A stretch of DNA of 64,000 bases from contig NZ_ANIE01000007.1 in the NCBI RefSeq assembly GCF_000708045.1, forward strand, positions 434,001 through 498,000. The letters run 5' to 3'. Both the position numbers and the translations under genes were made by a program. Shown here piece by piece: positions 52,309 through 62,598 of the stretch. The notes beneath the pieces were generated by a model. It was not told the origin of the DNA. It searched no databases and saw nothing but the letters and a program-made list of their open reading frames with translations. The stretch comes from Marinobacter nitratireducens (GTDB lineage Bacteria; Pseudomonadota; Gammaproteobacteria; Pseudomonadales; Oleiphilaceae). Each line of letters starts with the position of its first letter. The first letter of the stretch is position 1.

Positions 52309-54719
52309 CAACACCTAACACCCCCACGGAAGCTAATGGCCCCGTGACAGAGCGAGAATCTGAAGTCTACCGCGAACTCAAGCAAAGCGAGCGGCGGGCG
52401 CGATCCGTTATTGAGGGCACCAATGTTGGTACGTGGGAATGGAATATCCAGACCGGGGAAACCATCGTCAACGCACGCTGGGCTCAAATCTGCGGGTATC
52501 GACTGGAGGAGCTGGAGCCGGTCAGCATCCAGACCTGGCTTGACCTGACCCATCCCGAAGATTTGAAAGAGGCAGAGCTAAGGCTCAACGCACACTTCAA
52601 CCAAACCGAATCTGTGTACGATTTCCGGGGCCGGATGCGCCACAAAGACGGGCACTGGATATGGGTGCATACCCGGGGCCAGGTCTTTGAGTGGACGCAA
52701 GACGGCGCTCCGCTGATGATGTACGGCACCCAGGCCGACGTCACTCAGGAAACGCATAATCTGCAGCGGATCCAGCAGCAGAACACCGCGCTTGGCATAC
52801 TCAATGAGCTTGCCCTGGACCCCGAAACCGACGATACCGCAAGGATCCAGAAAGCCCTGCGACTTGGTTCGGAATACCTGACGTTGCCGCTTGCGATCGT
52901 CAGCGAGATTACCAGTGAGGTCTATACCATACGATGGTTCCACGCGCCGGACGATGCCGGCCTGGAGATCGGTGCCCATTTTCCACTCAGCCAGACCTAC
53001 TGCTCTATCCTGATTGAAGAAACGCAAGGGCAAAGCCTGGCCATCGACCACATGGGCAGGTCTCGGCACTGCTCTCATGACTGCTATGAGGCGTTCGGCC
53101 TCGAAAGCTATATTGCCGCACCCATCATGGTTCGGGACCGGCTGTTCGGCACCCTCAACTTTTCATCATCGGAGCCACGCCACACGGCCTTCTCCGATAC
53201 CGAGATTACGTTTGTGACTTTGCTGGCGCGCTGGATCGCAGGTGTCATCGAGCGGAAAATAAGTACCGAGTTGCAGACAAAGTTGATAGAACAAGTCCCC
53301 GGTGTACTCTACCAATACCGACTCTGGCCGGATGGCCATTCCGCTTTTCCTTTCGCCAGTCCGCACCTCGAGCACATCTACGGCGTAGAGCCAGCAGATG
53401 TCCTTAATGACGCGTCCGCCGTGTTCAAAAGCATCCACCCCGACGACCAGCGGGACGTGGAAAACTCCATTTCAGAGTCCGCCGCCAACGTGGCGATCTG
53501 GCAGCATCAGTACCGTGTCAAGCAAGGCTCTCACGCCTGGCGCTGGGTTGAGGGGCAAGCATCACCAGAGGTGCTGCCCGATCAGAGCATCATGTGGCAT
53601 GGCTATATTGCAGACATTGACGACAAAAAACGCATTGAGCTCGCGCTCAAGGAGAGCGAGGCACAGCTGCGTCGGCTCTATGAACTCTCTCCCATCGGTA
53701 TCGCACTGAATGACTACCATTCCGGCGACTTTCTCGATGCCAATGAGTCTCTGATGGCCCCAACCGGCTACACCGGCAAGGAACTCACATCATCGACGTT
53801 TCGGCGGCTTCTGCCCTCCAGTGCTGCCACGCTGATCGAGAGGATTATCGCTGAACTTCGCGAAACCGGGCGCTACGGTCCGTACGAACTGGATATCCTT
53901 CGCAAAGACGGGACAACCTACCCGGCGCAGGTTCGCGGTATGCGCATTACCAACGCGTCAGGGCGAGCGCTTGTGTGGAGCCTGGTCGAAGATATCTCGG
54001 AACGGCGCAAAATTGACCGGATGAAGAGCGAGTTTATCTCGACCGTGAGCCATGAACTTCGGACGCCTTTGACCTCCATAGCAGGTTCTCTCGGCTTGGT
54101 GTCGAGCGGCACCCTCGGGAAACTGCCGGATCAGGTCACGAGACTCATTTCGATTGCGCATCGAAACAGTGAACAACTTAAAGCGCTTGTTGATGATCTA
54201 CTGGACATGGAAAAACTGATGTCCGGACGGATGACCATGCACCTTTCCGACGAGCAACTGCTCCCAATTGTCCAAGAGGCTTCAGACCGTCTCCGGACCT
54301 ACGCCATCGACAGCGGGGTTTCTGTCGTCATTGAAAACGCAGACCCCGACGCAACGGCAACCATCGACCGGGCCCGGCTGGACCAGGCGGTCACCAACCT
54401 GCTTTCCAACGCCATCAAATTCTCGCCGAACCATGGCACCGTCAACGTGGCAATACAGACGGATGGGCAGCAGGCTCATATTCGGGTATCTGACGAAGGA
54501 CCGGGGGTACCCAACAATTTTCGGCCCCGAATTTTCCAGAAGTTTGCCCAGGCGGACAGTTCCGACACCCGCGGCAAGCGAGGGACAGGACTGGGGCTCG
54601 CAATTACTAAAGAGATCATGACCCAGATGGGCGGCAACGTGGATTTCACGTCTGTTGAGGGTAACGGAGCCACCTTCTGGTTGTCGATGCCAATGACCGG
54701 GCCTCAGGGCGAATCATGA
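52305..54719 (+). CDS. Soluble sensor histidine kinase 2 (PAS-GAF-PAS-PAS-HisKA-HATPase)
   Basis: An 804-residue cytosolic kinase with no membrane helix. PAS (about 26-150), GAF (about 155-310), two PAS domains (about 320-555) and HisKA with [11 protein letters not shown] (His583) are followed by HATPase with [10 protein letters not shown] and GTGLGLAI. A short Cys-containing stretch in GAF (SQTYCSILIEETQG) could bind a cofactor, but this is not proven. Start ATG follows GGGGAG at good spacing and overlaps kinase 1. Kinase core sequences of kinases 1-3 are close paralogues. Confidence 0.9.
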   Translation: MTTPNTPTEANGPVTERESEVYRELKQSERRARSVIEGTNVGTWEWNIQTGETIVNARWAQICGYRLEELEPVSIQTWLDLTHPEDLKEAELRLNAHFNQTESVYDFRGRMRHKDGHWIWVHTRGQVFEWTQDGAPLMMYGTQADVTQETHNLQRIQQQNTALGILNELALDPETDDTARIQKALRLGSEYLTLPLAIVSEITSEVYTIRWFHAPDDAGLEIGAHFPLSQTYCSILIEETQGQSLAIDHMGRSRHCSHDCYEAFGLESYIAAPIMVRDRLFGTLNFSSSEPRHTAFSDTEITFVTLLARWIAGVIERKISTELQTKLIEQVPGVLYQYRLWPDGHSAFPFASPHLEHIYGVEPADVLNDASAVFKSIHPDDQRDVENSISESAANVAIWQHQYRVKQGSHAWRWVEGQASPEVLPDQSIMWHGYIADIDDKKRIELALKESEAQLRRLYELSPIGIALNDYHSGDFLDANESLMAPTGYTGKELTSSTFRRLLPSSAATLIERIIAELRETGRYGPYELDILRKDGTTYPAQVRGMRITNASGRALVWSLVEDISERRKIDRMKSEFISTVSHELRTPLTSIAGSLGLVSSGTLGKLPDQVTRLISIAHRNSEQLKALVDDLLDMEKLMSGRMTMHLSDEQLLPIVQEASDRLRTYAIDSGVSVVIENADPDATATIDRARLDQAVTNLLSNAIKFSPNHGTVNVAIQTDGQQAHIRVSDEGPGVPNNFRPRIFQKFAQADSSDTRGKRGTGLGLAITKEIMTQMGGNVDFTSVEGNGATFWLSMPMTGPQGES

Positions 54720-56641
54720 TGCTTCACCAGAAAGATCGACTATTCCATACTCTGATCTGGGCTGCTCGGGTAGCCATGATCACGCTGATGTTCGCGGTCG
54801 CGTTGATACTCGACACGGCCAGCACCGAACGCTTCCGCACGGAGATGCGTCAGCATTGGCAGCAAAAAGCCGCTGACGTCAGCCTGCAACTTCGGAAAGC
54901 CATTTTACAGAACGTTCAAACGGTATGGGGACTGGCCGCCAGCGTCTCTGTGGAGCCCGAGCTTGCGGGGACGCGTTTTCAAGACCTCGCCAGCGTCATT
55001 TTCAGGCTAGCACCAGAGTTGAGAAATATTGGACTCGCCCCGGACTTTGTGATTCGACATATCTATCCACTTGAGGGTAATGAGGCCGCTCTCGGACTGG
55101 ATCTCACGGACCAAAGTCTTTCACCACAGCAGATTGAAACTTTACTGGAATCCGAGAGAGCGCTGTTCAGCGGGCCGATCGATCTGGTTCAGGGTGGGCA
55201 GGGACTTGCCGCCAGAATTCCCGTCTTTGAGAGTCGCAATGGCGAGTTCTGGGGCCTCATTTCGGTCATCCTCGACCTCCCCCGGCTCTACAGAACGGTC
55301 AATTTGTCACAAGCGGCAGATGATGGCGTATTCGCGCTGTCCACTTCGGATGATCCCGAGGATTCGGCCAGTGTTTTCTACCTCAGCGCAAGAACCACCT
55401 GGGACCAACCGGTTATTGCCAAACTTCAAATGCCAGGCACCACCTGGACACTGTTCGCCCAGCCCAGAGGTGGCTGGCCATCCCACCCCAAATCGCCGGG
55501 GCTGACTCGAGGTATCCTTTTTGTGATGGGACTTCTGGTTGCCGGCGCCACATTCTGGCTGACCCAGTTGCTGCTGAAAGATCGGGAAATGCAGAAACGG
55601 TTCTGGGGTCTGTTTGAGCTGGCGCCAGTCGGCATCGGTCTATACGGAGCAAACCGCCGGACATTGCTGCGGGCCAACCAGAGCTTTGACCGGATCGTTG
55701 GAAACAACGCTGACTCCATCGATTATTTTGAATCCGCCTATGACCAGAACGGCGCTAAACTTGAATCCGGCCTGAACATTACCCAATTACTGAAAGGCCA
55801 GTTCCGCTTCAGCGGTCTGGAAACGACTATCCCGACAAAGGACGGTACGCTCAGACCGGTCCTGCTGCACGGCTTGAAGTTAGAGACCAGGGACAGCGAG
55901 CCCGTGATCTGGCTGATCGCTGAGGACATCAGCGAGCGCCAGAAAGCAGACAGAATGAAAAACGAGTTTGTCTCGACCGTCAGTCACGAACTCCGCACGC
56001 CTCTGACGTCGATCTCGGGATCGCTCGGGCTGCTTGCCAACGGCGCTGCTGGTGAACTTCCGGAACAGGCCGCCCGGCTGGCATCTATCGCTTACAGAAA
56101 CAGCAAACAGCTGACGTTCCTGATCAATGACTTACTTGATATTGAAAAGCTGGTCGCGGGAAAGATGATCTTCCAGATGGAACCACACCACCTACCTGGT
56201 ATAGTTCTGGAGTGCATTGAGGAGATAGAGCATTTTGCCGGCGAAAAGAACGTTACCCTCAAGCCTTCCGAGCTCGGTGACGTCGTTGTCGAGATAGACC
56301 GCCGACGATTCTCCCAGGCTCTACACAACCTTCTTTCAAACGCCATCAAGTTTTCACCGGAAGGCGCGGTGGTGGACATCTACACAGAACGTCACGATCA
56401 GCAGGTCAGGGTTTGCGTCAAGGATCAGGGTGATGGCGTGTCAGCGGATTTCCAGGATCTCATTTTCCAGAAGTTTTCGCAGGCCGACGCATCAGACCGA
56501 CGAGCCAAGGGTGGCACCGGTCTCGGTCTTGCCATCACGCGGGAACTGATGACGCACATGGGCGGGGTTGTCGACTATGCGTCGCCCCCCGGGCAGGGGG
56601 CGACCTTCTGGCTAGAGCTACCAGTCATCAAGCCGACTTGA
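54716..56641 (+). CDS. Membrane sensor histidine kinase 3 (CHASE-like-PAS-HisKA-HATPase)
   Basis: A 641-residue kinase with an N-terminal helix (about 13-35), a CHASE-like periplasmic region (about 40-250), a second helix (about 263-285), PAS (about 295-405) and HisKA with [11 protein letters not shown] (His424). HATPase with [10 protein letters not shown] and GTGLGLAIT follows. It has no receiver. ATG overlaps the kinase 2 stop. Its last 14 bases overlap the end of acnA, tail to tail. Of the three it is the most similar to kinase 2 in the core (SGSLGL..GELPEQ), which suggests tandem duplication. Confidence 0.9.
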   Translation: MMLHQKDRLFHTLIWAARVAMITLMFAVALILDTASTERFRTEMRQHWQQKAADVSLQLRKAILQNVQTVWGLAASVSVEPELAGTRFQDLASVIFRLAPELRNIGLAPDFVIRHIYPLEGNEAALGLDLTDQSLSPQQIETLLESERALFSGPIDLVQGGQGLAARIPVFESRNGEFWGLISVILDLPRLYRTVNLSQAADDGVFALSTSDDPEDSASVFYLSARTTWDQPVIAKLQMPGTTWTLFAQPRGGWPSHPKSPGLTRGILFVMGLLVAGATFWLTQLLLKDREMQKRFWGLFELAPVGIGLYGANRRTLLRANQSFDRIVGNNADSIDYFESAYDQNGAKLESGLNITQLLKGQFRFSGLETTIPTKDGTLRPVLLHGLKLETRDSEPVIWLIAEDISERQKADRMKNEFVSTVSHELRTPLTSISGSLGLLANGAAGELPEQAARLASIAYRNSKQLTFLINDLLDIEKLVAGKMIFQMEPHHLPGIVLECIEEIEHFAGEKNVTLKPSELGDVVVEIDRRRFSQALHNLLSNAIKFSPEGAVVDIYTERHDQQVRVCVKDQGDGVSADFQDLIFQKFSQADASDRRAKGGTGLGLAITRELMTHMGGVVDYASPPGQGATFWLELPVIKPT

Positions 56642-59387
56642 GCATCTCTCTCACCACGTAGTGAAGAATGCCGCCATGCCGGAAGTACACAGCCTCGTTA
56701 GCGGTATCTATCCGGGACTTGACCTCACAGCTATCCGTCGAGCCATCTTTGTAGGTCACGGTCAGGGTCAGACTCTGGCCCGGCTTGATGTCTCCTGACA
56801 ATCCTTCGATGGTGATCGTTTCCTCGCCGGTCAGTTTCAGGCTATTGCGGTCCACTCCCTCGGGGAACTGCAATGGCATTACCCCCATGCCAATCAGGTT
56901 GGACCGGTGAATCCGCTCATAAGATTCCGCCACGACCGCTTTCACGCCCAACAAGCGTGTGCCCTTGGCAGCCCAGTCACGACTGGAGCCGGTACCGTAT
57001 TCCTTGCCGGCAATCACCACCAGCGGCGTACCCTGCTCCTGATACTTCATGGCCGCATCGTAGATGGCCATCTGCTCGCCACTAGGGACAAATTTTGTGA
57101 AACCACCTTCAACGTCATCCAGCATTTCGTTCCTGATGCGCACGTTGGCAAAGGTACCGCGCATCATGACTTCGTGGTTACCCCGGCGGGAGCCATAGGA
57201 GTTGAAATCTTTCGGCTCGACGCCGTTATCCTGCAGGTATTTGCCCGCCGGTGTATCGGGTTTGAAGGAGCCGGCCGGAGAAATATGGTCCGTCGTGACG
57301 GAATCACCCAGCAATGCAAGGATGTTGGCGTCCCGAATATCTTCAATGGCCTCAGGTTCCTCGCCCATGCCCTCAAAGAAGGGAGGATGCTGGATGTAGG
57401 TGGATTGATCAGACCACTCGTAGACTTTGCTCTCAGGCACCTTGATCGATTGCCAGGTCTCATCGCCGTCGAACACCTCGCCGTATTCCTTGCGGAACAT
57501 GCCGGTCTTCACCTTCTCCACAGCGTCGGCAATTTCCTGCTGGCTGGGCCAGAGATCCTTGAGGTAAACCGGATGTCCGTCCTGGTCCGTGCCCAGAGGA
57601 TCCTCGCTGAGGTCCAGCCGGACATTCCCCGCCAGAGCATAGGCCACCACCAGGGGCGGCGAGGCCAACCAGTTGGTTTTCACCAGCGGATGCACCCGGC
57701 CCTCAAAGTTGCGATTTCCCGACAACACAGAGGCAACCGTCAGGTCACCGTCATTAATGGCCTTCTCCACCGGTTCCGGCAGAGGACCTGAGTTGCCGAT
57801 ACAGGTGGTGCAGCCGTAACCGACCAGGTTGAAGCCAAGCTTGTCCAGGTCGTCCTGCAGGCCGGCCACCTCAAGATACTCGGTGACAACCTTGGACCCC
57901 GGGGCCAGCGATGTTTTCACCCATGGCTTGGTTTTCAGGCCCCTGGCCAGGGCTTTCTGTGCAATCAGCCCCGCCGCCATCATGACGCTGGGATTAGAGG
58001 TATTGGTACAGGATGTAATCGCCGCGATAACCACCGCACCGGGATCCAGCCGGAACGTCTCACCGTTCATTTCGACCTGCTGACTGGCCCGGTGTTCGTA
58101 GCTGTCTTCAATGCCGACAGCGGTTTGTCCGCCCTCCGACTCCAACTTCGCCTCAGGCTCGTCAGCCGGCCCCTCAGCAGTTTCCATCAGCAACTCGAAG
58201 GCGGACTTCATGTTTTTCAGGGCAACCCGGTCCTGCGGCCGCTTCGGTCCGGCGAGACTGGCTTCCACGTCCCCCATATCCAGTTCCAGGGTATCGGTGT
58301 ACACCGGTTCATGACCTGGCTCACGCCAGAGCCCCTGGGCTTTTGCGTAGGCCTCCACCAGTGCCAGTTGTGCCTCATCCCGTCCGGTCAGGCGCATGTA
58401 GTTAATGGTCTGCTCATCCACCGGGAAAAAACCGCAGGTGGCACCATATTCCGGGGCCATATTGGCGATGGTGGCGCGATCCGCAACCGGCATGTCCTTG
58501 AGACCATCGCCATAAAACTCCACAAACTTGCCAACCACACCCTTCTTACGCAGCATTTCAGTGACTGTGAGTACCAGATCCGTGGCGGTAATGCCTTCGC
58601 GAAGCTTGCCGGTGATCCGGAAACCGATAACTTCCGGAATCAGCATCGACACTGGTTGCCCAAGCATGGCTGCTTCCGCCTCGATACCGCCAACCCCCCA
58701 GCCCAGAATGCCGAGACCATTGATCATGGTGGTGTGGGAATCGGTGCCAACCAGTGTGTCAGGGTAGGCAATGGTTTTGTCGCCAACCTCTTTCTGCCAG
58801 ACCGTCTTGCCCAGATACTCCAGGTTGACCTGATGGCAGATCCCGGTGCCCGGCGGCACCACCCGGAAATTGTCAAAGGCCTGCTGCCCCCAACGCAGGA
58901 ACTCATAGCGTTCCTGATTGCGCTCCATCTCAATGGCGACGTTTTCCTTGAACGCGGACGGGTTACCGTACTTGTCCACCATTACCGAGTGATCTATCAC
59001 CAGATCCACCGGTGACAGCGGATTAATCAGGGCCGGGTCCTTGCCGGCTTTTTTGACCGCTTCCCGCATGGCCGCGAGATCAACGACCCCGGGTACGCCA
59101 GTAAAGTCCTGCATCAGCACACGGGCGGGACGATACTGGATCTCGGTATCCGAATGGCGGTCTTTCAGCCACCGCACCATGGCGTCAATGTGGCTTCGAT
59201 CGACCGTAGCGTCGTCTTCGTTTCGCAGCAGATTCTCCATCAGCACTTTCAGGGAAAACGGCAGGCAATTCAGATCGCCCACGGATTCGGCTGCCTTGGG
59301 CAGGCTGTAGTACTGGAAGGTCTGACCTCCAGCCTCCAGTGTAGAGAGAGTATTCAGGCTGTCTTTGCTCAGGGATGACGTAGACAT
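56628..59387 (-). CDS. acnA: Aconitate hydratase A
   Basis: A 919-residue enzyme (E. coli AcnA 891). The 4Fe-4S cysteines are in [10 protein letters not shown] and [14 protein letters not shown], and the swivelling domain carries the substrate loop [10 protein letters not shown]. It interconverts citrate and isocitrate. ATG at 59387 with GAGGAGG 6 bases upstream is chosen over nine more upstream codons. It diverges from the MHYT kinase gene across 307 bases and overlaps the end of kinase 3 by 14 bases. Confidence 0.96.
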   Translation of the reverse strand: MSTSSLSKDSLNTLSTLEAGGQTFQYYSLPKAAESVGDLNCLPFSLKVLMENLLRNEDDATVDRSHIDAMVRWLKDRHSDTEIQYRPARVLMQDFTGVPGVVDLAAMREAVKKAGKDPALINPLSPVDLVIDHSVMVDKYGNPSAFKENVAIEMERNQERYEFLRWGQQAFDNFRVVPPGTGICHQVNLEYLGKTVWQKEVGDKTIAYPDTLVGTDSHTTMINGLGILGWGVGGIEAEAAMLGQPVSMLIPEVIGFRITGKLREGITATDLVLTVTEMLRKKGVVGKFVEFYGDGLKDMPVADRATIANMAPEYGATCGFFPVDEQTINYMRLTGRDEAQLALVEAYAKAQGLWREPGHEPVYTDTLELDMGDVEASLAGPKRPQDRVALKNMKSAFELLMETAEGPADEPEAKLESEGGQTAVGIEDSYEHRASQQVEMNGETFRLDPGAVVIAAITSCTNTSNPSVMMAAGLIAQKALARGLKTKPWVKTSLAPGSKVVTEYLEVAGLQDDLDKLGFNLVGYGCTTCIGNSGPLPEPVEKAINDGDLTVASVLSGNRNFEGRVHPLVKTNWLASPPLVVAYALAGNVRLDLSEDPLGTDQDGHPVYLKDLWPSQQEIADAVEKVKTGMFRKEYGEVFDGDETWQSIKVPESKVYEWSDQSTYIQHPPFFEGMGEEPEAIEDIRDANILALLGDSVTTDHISPAGSFKPDTPAGKYLQDNGVEPKDFNSYGSRRGNHEVMMRGTFANVRIRNEMLDDVEGGFTKFVPSGEQMAIYDAAMKYQEQGTPLVVIAGKEYGTGSSRDWAAKGTRLLGVKAVVAESYERIHRSNLIGMGVMPLQFPEGVDRNSLKLTGEETITIEGLSGDIKPGQSLTLTVTYKDGSTDSCEVKSRIDTANEAVYFRHGGILHYVVREMLKSA

Positions 59388-59694
59388 GGGTTGCCTCCTC
59401 TTCGAAACCTCCAATAACTATTGCAGCCACAAGCGAGACTTCAACCAAAGGATGGTGAATAACCGGAATTCCCTGGCTGAATAGTCTCCGTTACTCCCGT
59501 CAACAGAGCCGATCACGCTCCGTGGGAAACGGATCATACGCACTTTCCAACGTTGACAATCGAGCACCAAATAAACAATCCTTCGCGTTCCAGGAAGGTG
59601 ATACCACGAAACAGATAACGGAAGAATGTTTCACACAGTGCAAACCATCGCGCTTTAATCCATTTGTTCACACCGGATTCTTCTGAGTATTACC
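59388..59694. promoter_or_regulatory. Divergent promoter region acnA / MHYT kinase
   Basis: A 307-base gap without a credible gene. For acnA (minus) a TTGTCA (59554-59559 complement) and TATGAT (59533-59538 complement) are separated by only 15 bases, so this is a weak promoter candidate. On the plus strand TTGACA at 59553-59558 is a perfect -35, but no good -10 follows at 17 bases. I see no repeat or terminator here. Confidence 0.4.
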
Positions 59695-62598
59695 TTGCTG
59701 CCATTCGACTCCTTTTTCGTGCTCTCAGCGATACCCACCGGGAAATTGATCCAGGGCGAGTATAACCTCGCTCTGGTTGCCCTCTCGTTGCTGATTGCTG
59801 CTGCGGCCTCCTTCATGGCGCTAACGCTGGCCGGCGCTGCCCGACGCAGCAACAGCCGCTTCATGGAACGCTTTCACCTGGTGACCGGCTCAACGGCACT
59901 GGGTTTCGGCATATGGTCCATGCACTTTATCGGCATGCTGGCCTTCCAGATGCCCGGGCAAACTCGTTACCACCTCGGTCTGACCGCATTGTCTGCCGTT
60001 CCCAGCCTGTTGGCATCGTGGGTCGCCCTGAGCCTGCTCGCCCGCAAAGAGCTGACTGGCTGGCGTCTGGTGAGGGGTGGGGTTACCGTCGGGTCCGGCA
60101 TCGGAACCATGCACTACATGGGTATGGCCGCCATGGAAATGGGGCCGGACCTGAAATACGACCCTCTGCTGTTTGCGGCCTCCATTGTGGTTGCTGTCCT
60201 GCTCGGCACGCTCGCACTCTGGGTCAACTTCGGCCTGCGCCAAAAAAGGCGGGTGCGCGGGTTTAAACGACGTTTGCTGGCTGGCAGCATCATGGGGCTG
60301 GCCATTGCCGGCATGCACTACACGGCCATGGAAGCCGCCCGCTTTATTGGCGGCACTGGCCAGATTCCGGAATCGGGTACTGACAGCCAGGCTCTGCTGG
60401 CCATCGCCGTCGCGGTGATCGCCGTCACCCTGGGATCGATGGCCGGAGGTATCAATGCATTGGCCCGCTACCGGGGTATGATGCACCGCAGTCAGGAAAC
60501 CGCGAGCGAATTGCAGGCGATCATCGACGCAGCCGTTGACGGCATCATCAAAATCTCCGATCGCGGGATTGTGCTCTCCTTCAACAGTTCGGCCGAGCGT
60601 ATCTTTGGTTATTCAGCAGGCGAAGTGATCGGTCGTAACGTAAACATGCTGATGCCTAATCCTCATCAGGATGCCCACGACAGCTATCTGAAGAACTACC
60701 TGCGCACTGGTGAACGCAAGATCCTGGGATCCGGCAGAGAGGTCATGGCCCAACACAAGGATGGCCGACAGATACCTGTTCGTCTGGCTATTGGTGAATC
60801 TCGCCTCGGCGGCATCAGTACGTTCGTCGGTTTCGTGACCGATTTTTCGGAACGTCATCGCATGGAAACCGATCTGCGCAGGGCCAAAGAGGAAGCCGAA
60901 CAGGCGGCCGAGGCCAAAAGTGCTTTCCTGGCCAACATGAGCCATGAAATTCGCACGCCAATGAACGCCATCCTCGGGTTCACCGATCTGGTGCTCGACA
61001 CCAAACTGGGCGATTCCCAGGCCAAGCATCTTTCCATTGTCAAAAACTCGGCCCGCTCGCTGCTGGCGCTGCTCAATGACATCCTGGACACCGCGAAACT
61101 CGACAGCGGTAACACAGAACTGGAGCACCGGGATTTCAACCTGCGGTTACTGTGCGAACAGATCATTGCGACCCAGTCCCTGGCAGCGGATAAAAAAGGC
61201 CTTACCCTGAGTCTTGATTACCAGGCAGGCAAACATTTCCGGGGCGACCCGCTCCGGATCCAGCAGGTCGCCCTGAACCTGGTCAGCAATGCCGTCAAGT
61301 TCACCGAAAAGGGTGGCGTCACGCTCACCGTCCGGCAATCCGGGCCAAACGTTGTCACGCTATCGGTTGCGGACACCGGTATCGGCATCCCCGCTGACCG
61401 GATTGACTCTATCTTTGAGCCGTTCACCCAGGCAGACGCCAGCACCACCCGACGTTTCGGCGGCACCGGCCTGGGCACCACCATTGCCCGCCAGCTGGTC
61501 GAGTTAATGGGCGGGAATATCAGCGTTACCAGTACCGTGGGTCAGGGCTCTGTATTCGAAGTCAACCTGCCATTGAACGAAGGCGAGGAGGTCGATGACG
61601 GTTACAGTGAACAGGAAACGCCATTACCTGCCCTGAAAATTCTCGTCGCAGACGATGTTCCCCAAAATCTGGAGTTGCTCCGCAATCTGCTGGGCCAGCG
61701 TAAGCACGATGTGGTATGCGCCAGCGACGGCCACGAGGCAGTCGAGCACTTCCGGGTTCAGGCTTTTGATCTGGTGCTCATGGATATCCAGATGGCCGGC
61801 ATGAACGGGCACGAGGCAACTCAATCCATCCGCCAGCTGGAGAAGTCTCAGAAGCGCCGGCACACCCCGGTGATTGCCTTGACTGCGGGCGTCCTGGAAG
61901 CGGACCGGCGGGAAGCGCTGAGCTCCGGTATGGATGGGTTTGCGGTAAAGCCCATTGATTTGCCACAACTGACTGCGGAAATCGCCAGCGTTCTGGATCT
62001 CAGGGTAAAAACAACCTCACCATCGACACCGCCATCCGCGAAACCAATAGTGGACCCTGCCACCGTCAAGCAGCTGTGGCCAGATGCCGAAAAACACGAT
62101 CAGGCACTGACGGAGTTTCTGTCAGCACCGGGCAACCAGCCGGGCAACCTGAGACACTTAGCCAATGCCGAGTCAGCCGCCGCTGTCCACCGGCTACGTG
62201 GTCTTGCGGGCAATCTGGGATTGGCTCAGCTGTCGTATACCCTGGGCGAGCTGGAGCAGGGACTTCGCTCGGACCAGACACCCGGACAGGATTTGTGGGA
62301 TGAAGCCGCGCGCAGATTCGGGGACGTCAGCCAGTGGCTGGCCGACCATTCTCCGGAACCCGGAGGCGCCAGGAAACGCGCATCCGTCCCTGCAGAAAGC
62401 GCGGTTGACGCCACCACGCTCGACCAGCTAATCAAGTTACTGAATCAGGGCGAAATCCCCGACCAGGCCTTTGCCCGGATCAAATCCGTGCTGCCCGAGT
62501 CAGTCGCCTCGGCGGCTAGCCAAGCGATGGACGATTTCGATCCCCAGAAGGCAGCAAGCATTCTCGCCACCTTCAGCCAGAGCCCGGAGGAATCCTGA
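59695..62598 (+). CDS. MHYT-domain hybrid histidine kinase with REC and Hpt
   Basis: A 967-residue protein. The MHYT membrane sensor (about 20-240) repeats the motif in MHFIGM, MHYMGM and MHYTAM. PAS (about 265-385), HisKA with ANMSHEIRTPMNA (His417), HATPase, a receiver with VLMDIQMAGMNG (Asp697) and an Hpt domain with VHRLRGLAGNLGL (His832) follow. MHYT domains are proposed to bind copper and sense a gas or redox signal. The start is uncertain: the first codon is TTG with no clear ribosome binding site. It overlaps the next gene, its likely partner. Confidence 0.9.
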   Translation: MLPFDSFFVLSAIPTGKLIQGEYNLALVALSLLIAAAASFMALTLAGAARRSNSRFMERFHLVTGSTALGFGIWSMHFIGMLAFQMPGQTRYHLGLTALSAVPSLLASWVALSLLARKELTGWRLVRGGVTVGSGIGTMHYMGMAAMEMGPDLKYDPLLFAASIVVAVLLGTLALWVNFGLRQKRRVRGFKRRLLAGSIMGLAIAGMHYTAMEAARFIGGTGQIPESGTDSQALLAIAVAVIAVTLGSMAGGINALARYRGMMHRSQETASELQAIIDAAVDGIIKISDRGIVLSFNSSAERIFGYSAGEVIGRNVNMLMPNPHQDAHDSYLKNYLRTGERKILGSGREVMAQHKDGRQIPVRLAIGESRLGGISTFVGFVTDFSERHRMETDLRRAKEEAEQAAEAKSAFLANMSHEIRTPMNAILGFTDLVLDTKLGDSQAKHLSIVKNSARSLLALLNDILDTAKLDSGNTELEHRDFNLRLLCEQIIATQSLAADKKGLTLSLDYQAGKHFRGDPLRIQQVALNLVSNAVKFTEKGGVTLTVRQSGPNVVTLSVADTGIGIPADRIDSIFEPFTQADASTTRRFGGTGLGTTIARQLVELMGGNISVTSTVGQGSVFEVNLPLNEGEEVDDGYSEQETPLPALKILVADDVPQNLELLRNLLGQRKHDVVCASDGHEAVEHFRVQAFDLVLMDIQMAGMNGHEATQSIRQLEKSQKRRHTPVIALTAGVLEADRREALSSGMDGFAVKPIDLPQLTAEIASVLDLRVKTTSPSTPPSAKPIVDPATVKQLWPDAEKHDQALTEFLSAPGNQPGNLRHLANAESAAAVHRLRGLAGNLGLAQLSYTLGELEQGLRSDQTPGQDLWDEAARRFGDVSQWLADHSPEPGGARKRASVPAESAVDATTLDQLIKLLNQGEIPDQAFARIKSVLPESVASAASQAMDDFDPQKAASILATFSQSPEES

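Noticed and set aside
58092-59015. 307-codon plus-strand frame opposite acnA
   Set aside because: acnA is complete with all iron-sulfur cysteines; the frame is a reverse-strand artefact. The same holds for 56907-57791.
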